The notes under the pieces were generated by a model, which searched no databases, was not told the DNA's origin, and saw only the letters and a list, made by a program, of their open reading frames with translations. From NCBI GenBank assembly GCA_963750255.1, contig CAVVPZ010000001.1:186001-250000 (forward strand): 64,000 nucleotides of DNA, read 5' to 3'. Of this stretch, positions 63,316 through 64,000 are shown piece after piece. The position numbers were made by a program, and so were the translations under genes. Within the stretch, counting starts at the first letter, position 1. Each line of letters begins with the position of its first letter. This stretch comes from DATLED01 sp963750255. Its GTDB lineage: Bacteria; Actinomycetota; Acidimicrobiia; Acidimicrobiales; CADCTF01.

Positions 63316-64000
63316 GAACCCAGGGCGTCCTTGAGGAAGGCGATGTCGTCGCCCACGCCCTCGGCCGGGGTCTCGCACACGACGGGCACGTCGGCCTGTC
63401 GGACCACCTCGGCCAACGCCTCAGCGGTGATCGTGCCCTTGCCCAGGTTCTCGTGGCGGTCGCGTCCGCTGCCGGCCGCGTCCTTGGAGTCGTTGCAGTG
63501 GATGAGATCGATCCGGCCGGTGATCGAACGGATACGCTCGACCGCGGTCACCAGATCCTCCCCGGCGGCGTGGGCGTGGCAGGTGTCGAGACAGAACCCG
63601 AGCCCGGGCCGGTCGCCGATCCGCTCCCACAGCCGGGCTAGGACGTCGAAGTGTCGAGCCATGGCGTGGTCGCCGCCGGCGGTGTTCTCCAGCAGGATCG
63701 GGATATCGGTCTCGACTTGGTCGAGCCCCTTCACCCAGGCGTCGAACCCACCCTCCATCTCGTCGGGCGACGACACGTGACCGCCGTGGACGATCACACC
63801 GAGGGCGCCGACCGTCGCCGCCGCGTCGCAGCACTGCTGAAGGATCTTGCCGCGACGGGATACGGATCTTGGGGTTGGGCGAGGCCAGGTTCACCAGATA
63901 CGGCGAGTGCACATACACCGGGATCCCGGACGCCTTGCAGCGCGTCGGCGTCCTCCCGGGGCGGCGGCTTCTTCCAGCTCTGGGGGTCGCCGATGAAGAT
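63312..64000 (-). CDS. nfo: Endonuclease IV (deoxyribonuclease IV), N-terminus outside window, frameshifted
   Basis: The gene runs in from the right edge. Visible: FIGDPQSWKKPPPREDADAL, IPVYVHSPYLVNLASPNPKIR (zinc His), VIVHGGHVSS (zinc His), IPILLENTAGGDHAMARHFDVLARL (zinc Glu), GFCLDTCHAHAAGEDL (Asp, His), IDLIHCNDSKDAAGSGRDRHENLGKGTIT (His, Asp, Arg-His-x-Asn) and VPVVCETPAEG (Glu). That is the three-zinc site of Nfo, which nicks 5' of abasic sites in base-excision repair. Extra bases near 63945 and 63858 break the frame. The GTGA overlap places the pentapeptide gene in the same transcript. Confidence 0.9.

Overview
This is a strongly GC-rich bacterial chromosome segment. Its gene content points to an actinomycete (Actinomycetota): a DUF3097 protein, an acyl-CoA carboxylase epsilon subunit, an ethylmalonyl-CoA mutase of the MeaA type, an LppX/LprG-like anchored protein, an EccC/EssC-like FHA-FtsK ATPase, the order ffs-dnaX-ybaB-recR and many GTGA/ATGA coupled starts. 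A class such as Acidimicrobiia would fit, but that is inference. Many genes are broken by single-base indels, most of the resolved ones being insertions. They cluster at about 3.2-5.0, 14.7-19.3, 20.6-32.1 and 38.7-41.9 kb, while 5.3-14.7, 42-48.9 and 57.2-63.8 kb look clean. I read this as uneven consensus quality, not gene decay, and give each such gene its restored span.

Layout. 0-5.8 kb: end of a response regulator, tRNA-Pro, an anchored LppX-like protein, a MazG-like protein, the lysC-asd-cNMP operon (minus), and two cyclophilins. 5.8-12.6 kb: an AbiEi/DUF559-like protein, an S51 peptidase with a methyltransferase, 3-hydroxybutyryl-CoA dehydrogenase, and a coupled envelope-glycan operon (GT2-YdjC fusion, methyltransferase, PIG-V-like mannosyltransferase). 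12.7-19.7 kb: a secreted anchored protein and a Liv-type ABC importer whose two permeases, and apparently two ATPases, are fused. 20-26.4 kb: DUF3097, ethylmalonyl-CoA mutase, a degenerate GGDEF protein, a metallophosphatase, and accE/accD. 26.5-33.5 kb: a heterodimeric ABC exporter, aat, and a pilM-N-O type IV pilus operon. 33.6-41.6 kb: exonuclease, SF2 helicase, amidohydrolase, an ECF sigma factor with a membrane tail, methylmalonyl-CoA epimerase with an MDR reductase, and a thiolase. 41.6-47 kb: FHA-FtsK ATPase and a Ser/Thr kinase. 47-52.2 kb: recR, ybaB, dnaX, SRP RNA, two tRNA-Ser, a caspase-like protein and tadA. 52.3-56.7 kb: a copper/arsenic resistance block around a divergent ArsR operator. 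56.7-64 kb: MarR with an ABC exporter, NUDIX, membrane proteins, MerR-Hsp20, a nucleotidyltransferase, a pentapeptide protein, and the start-truncated nfo gene.

Metabolically, thiolase, 3-hydroxybutyryl-CoA dehydrogenase, ethylmalonyl-CoA mutase, the epimerase and a propionyl-CoA-type carboxylase together cover much of an ethylmalonyl-CoA / C3-C4 acyl-CoA network.

The most unusual signal is a dispersed set of eight near-identical-size (46-47 nt) palindromes. Their ends are conserved while their interiors differ yet still pair. Seven lie between genes and one is translated inside the kinase linker.
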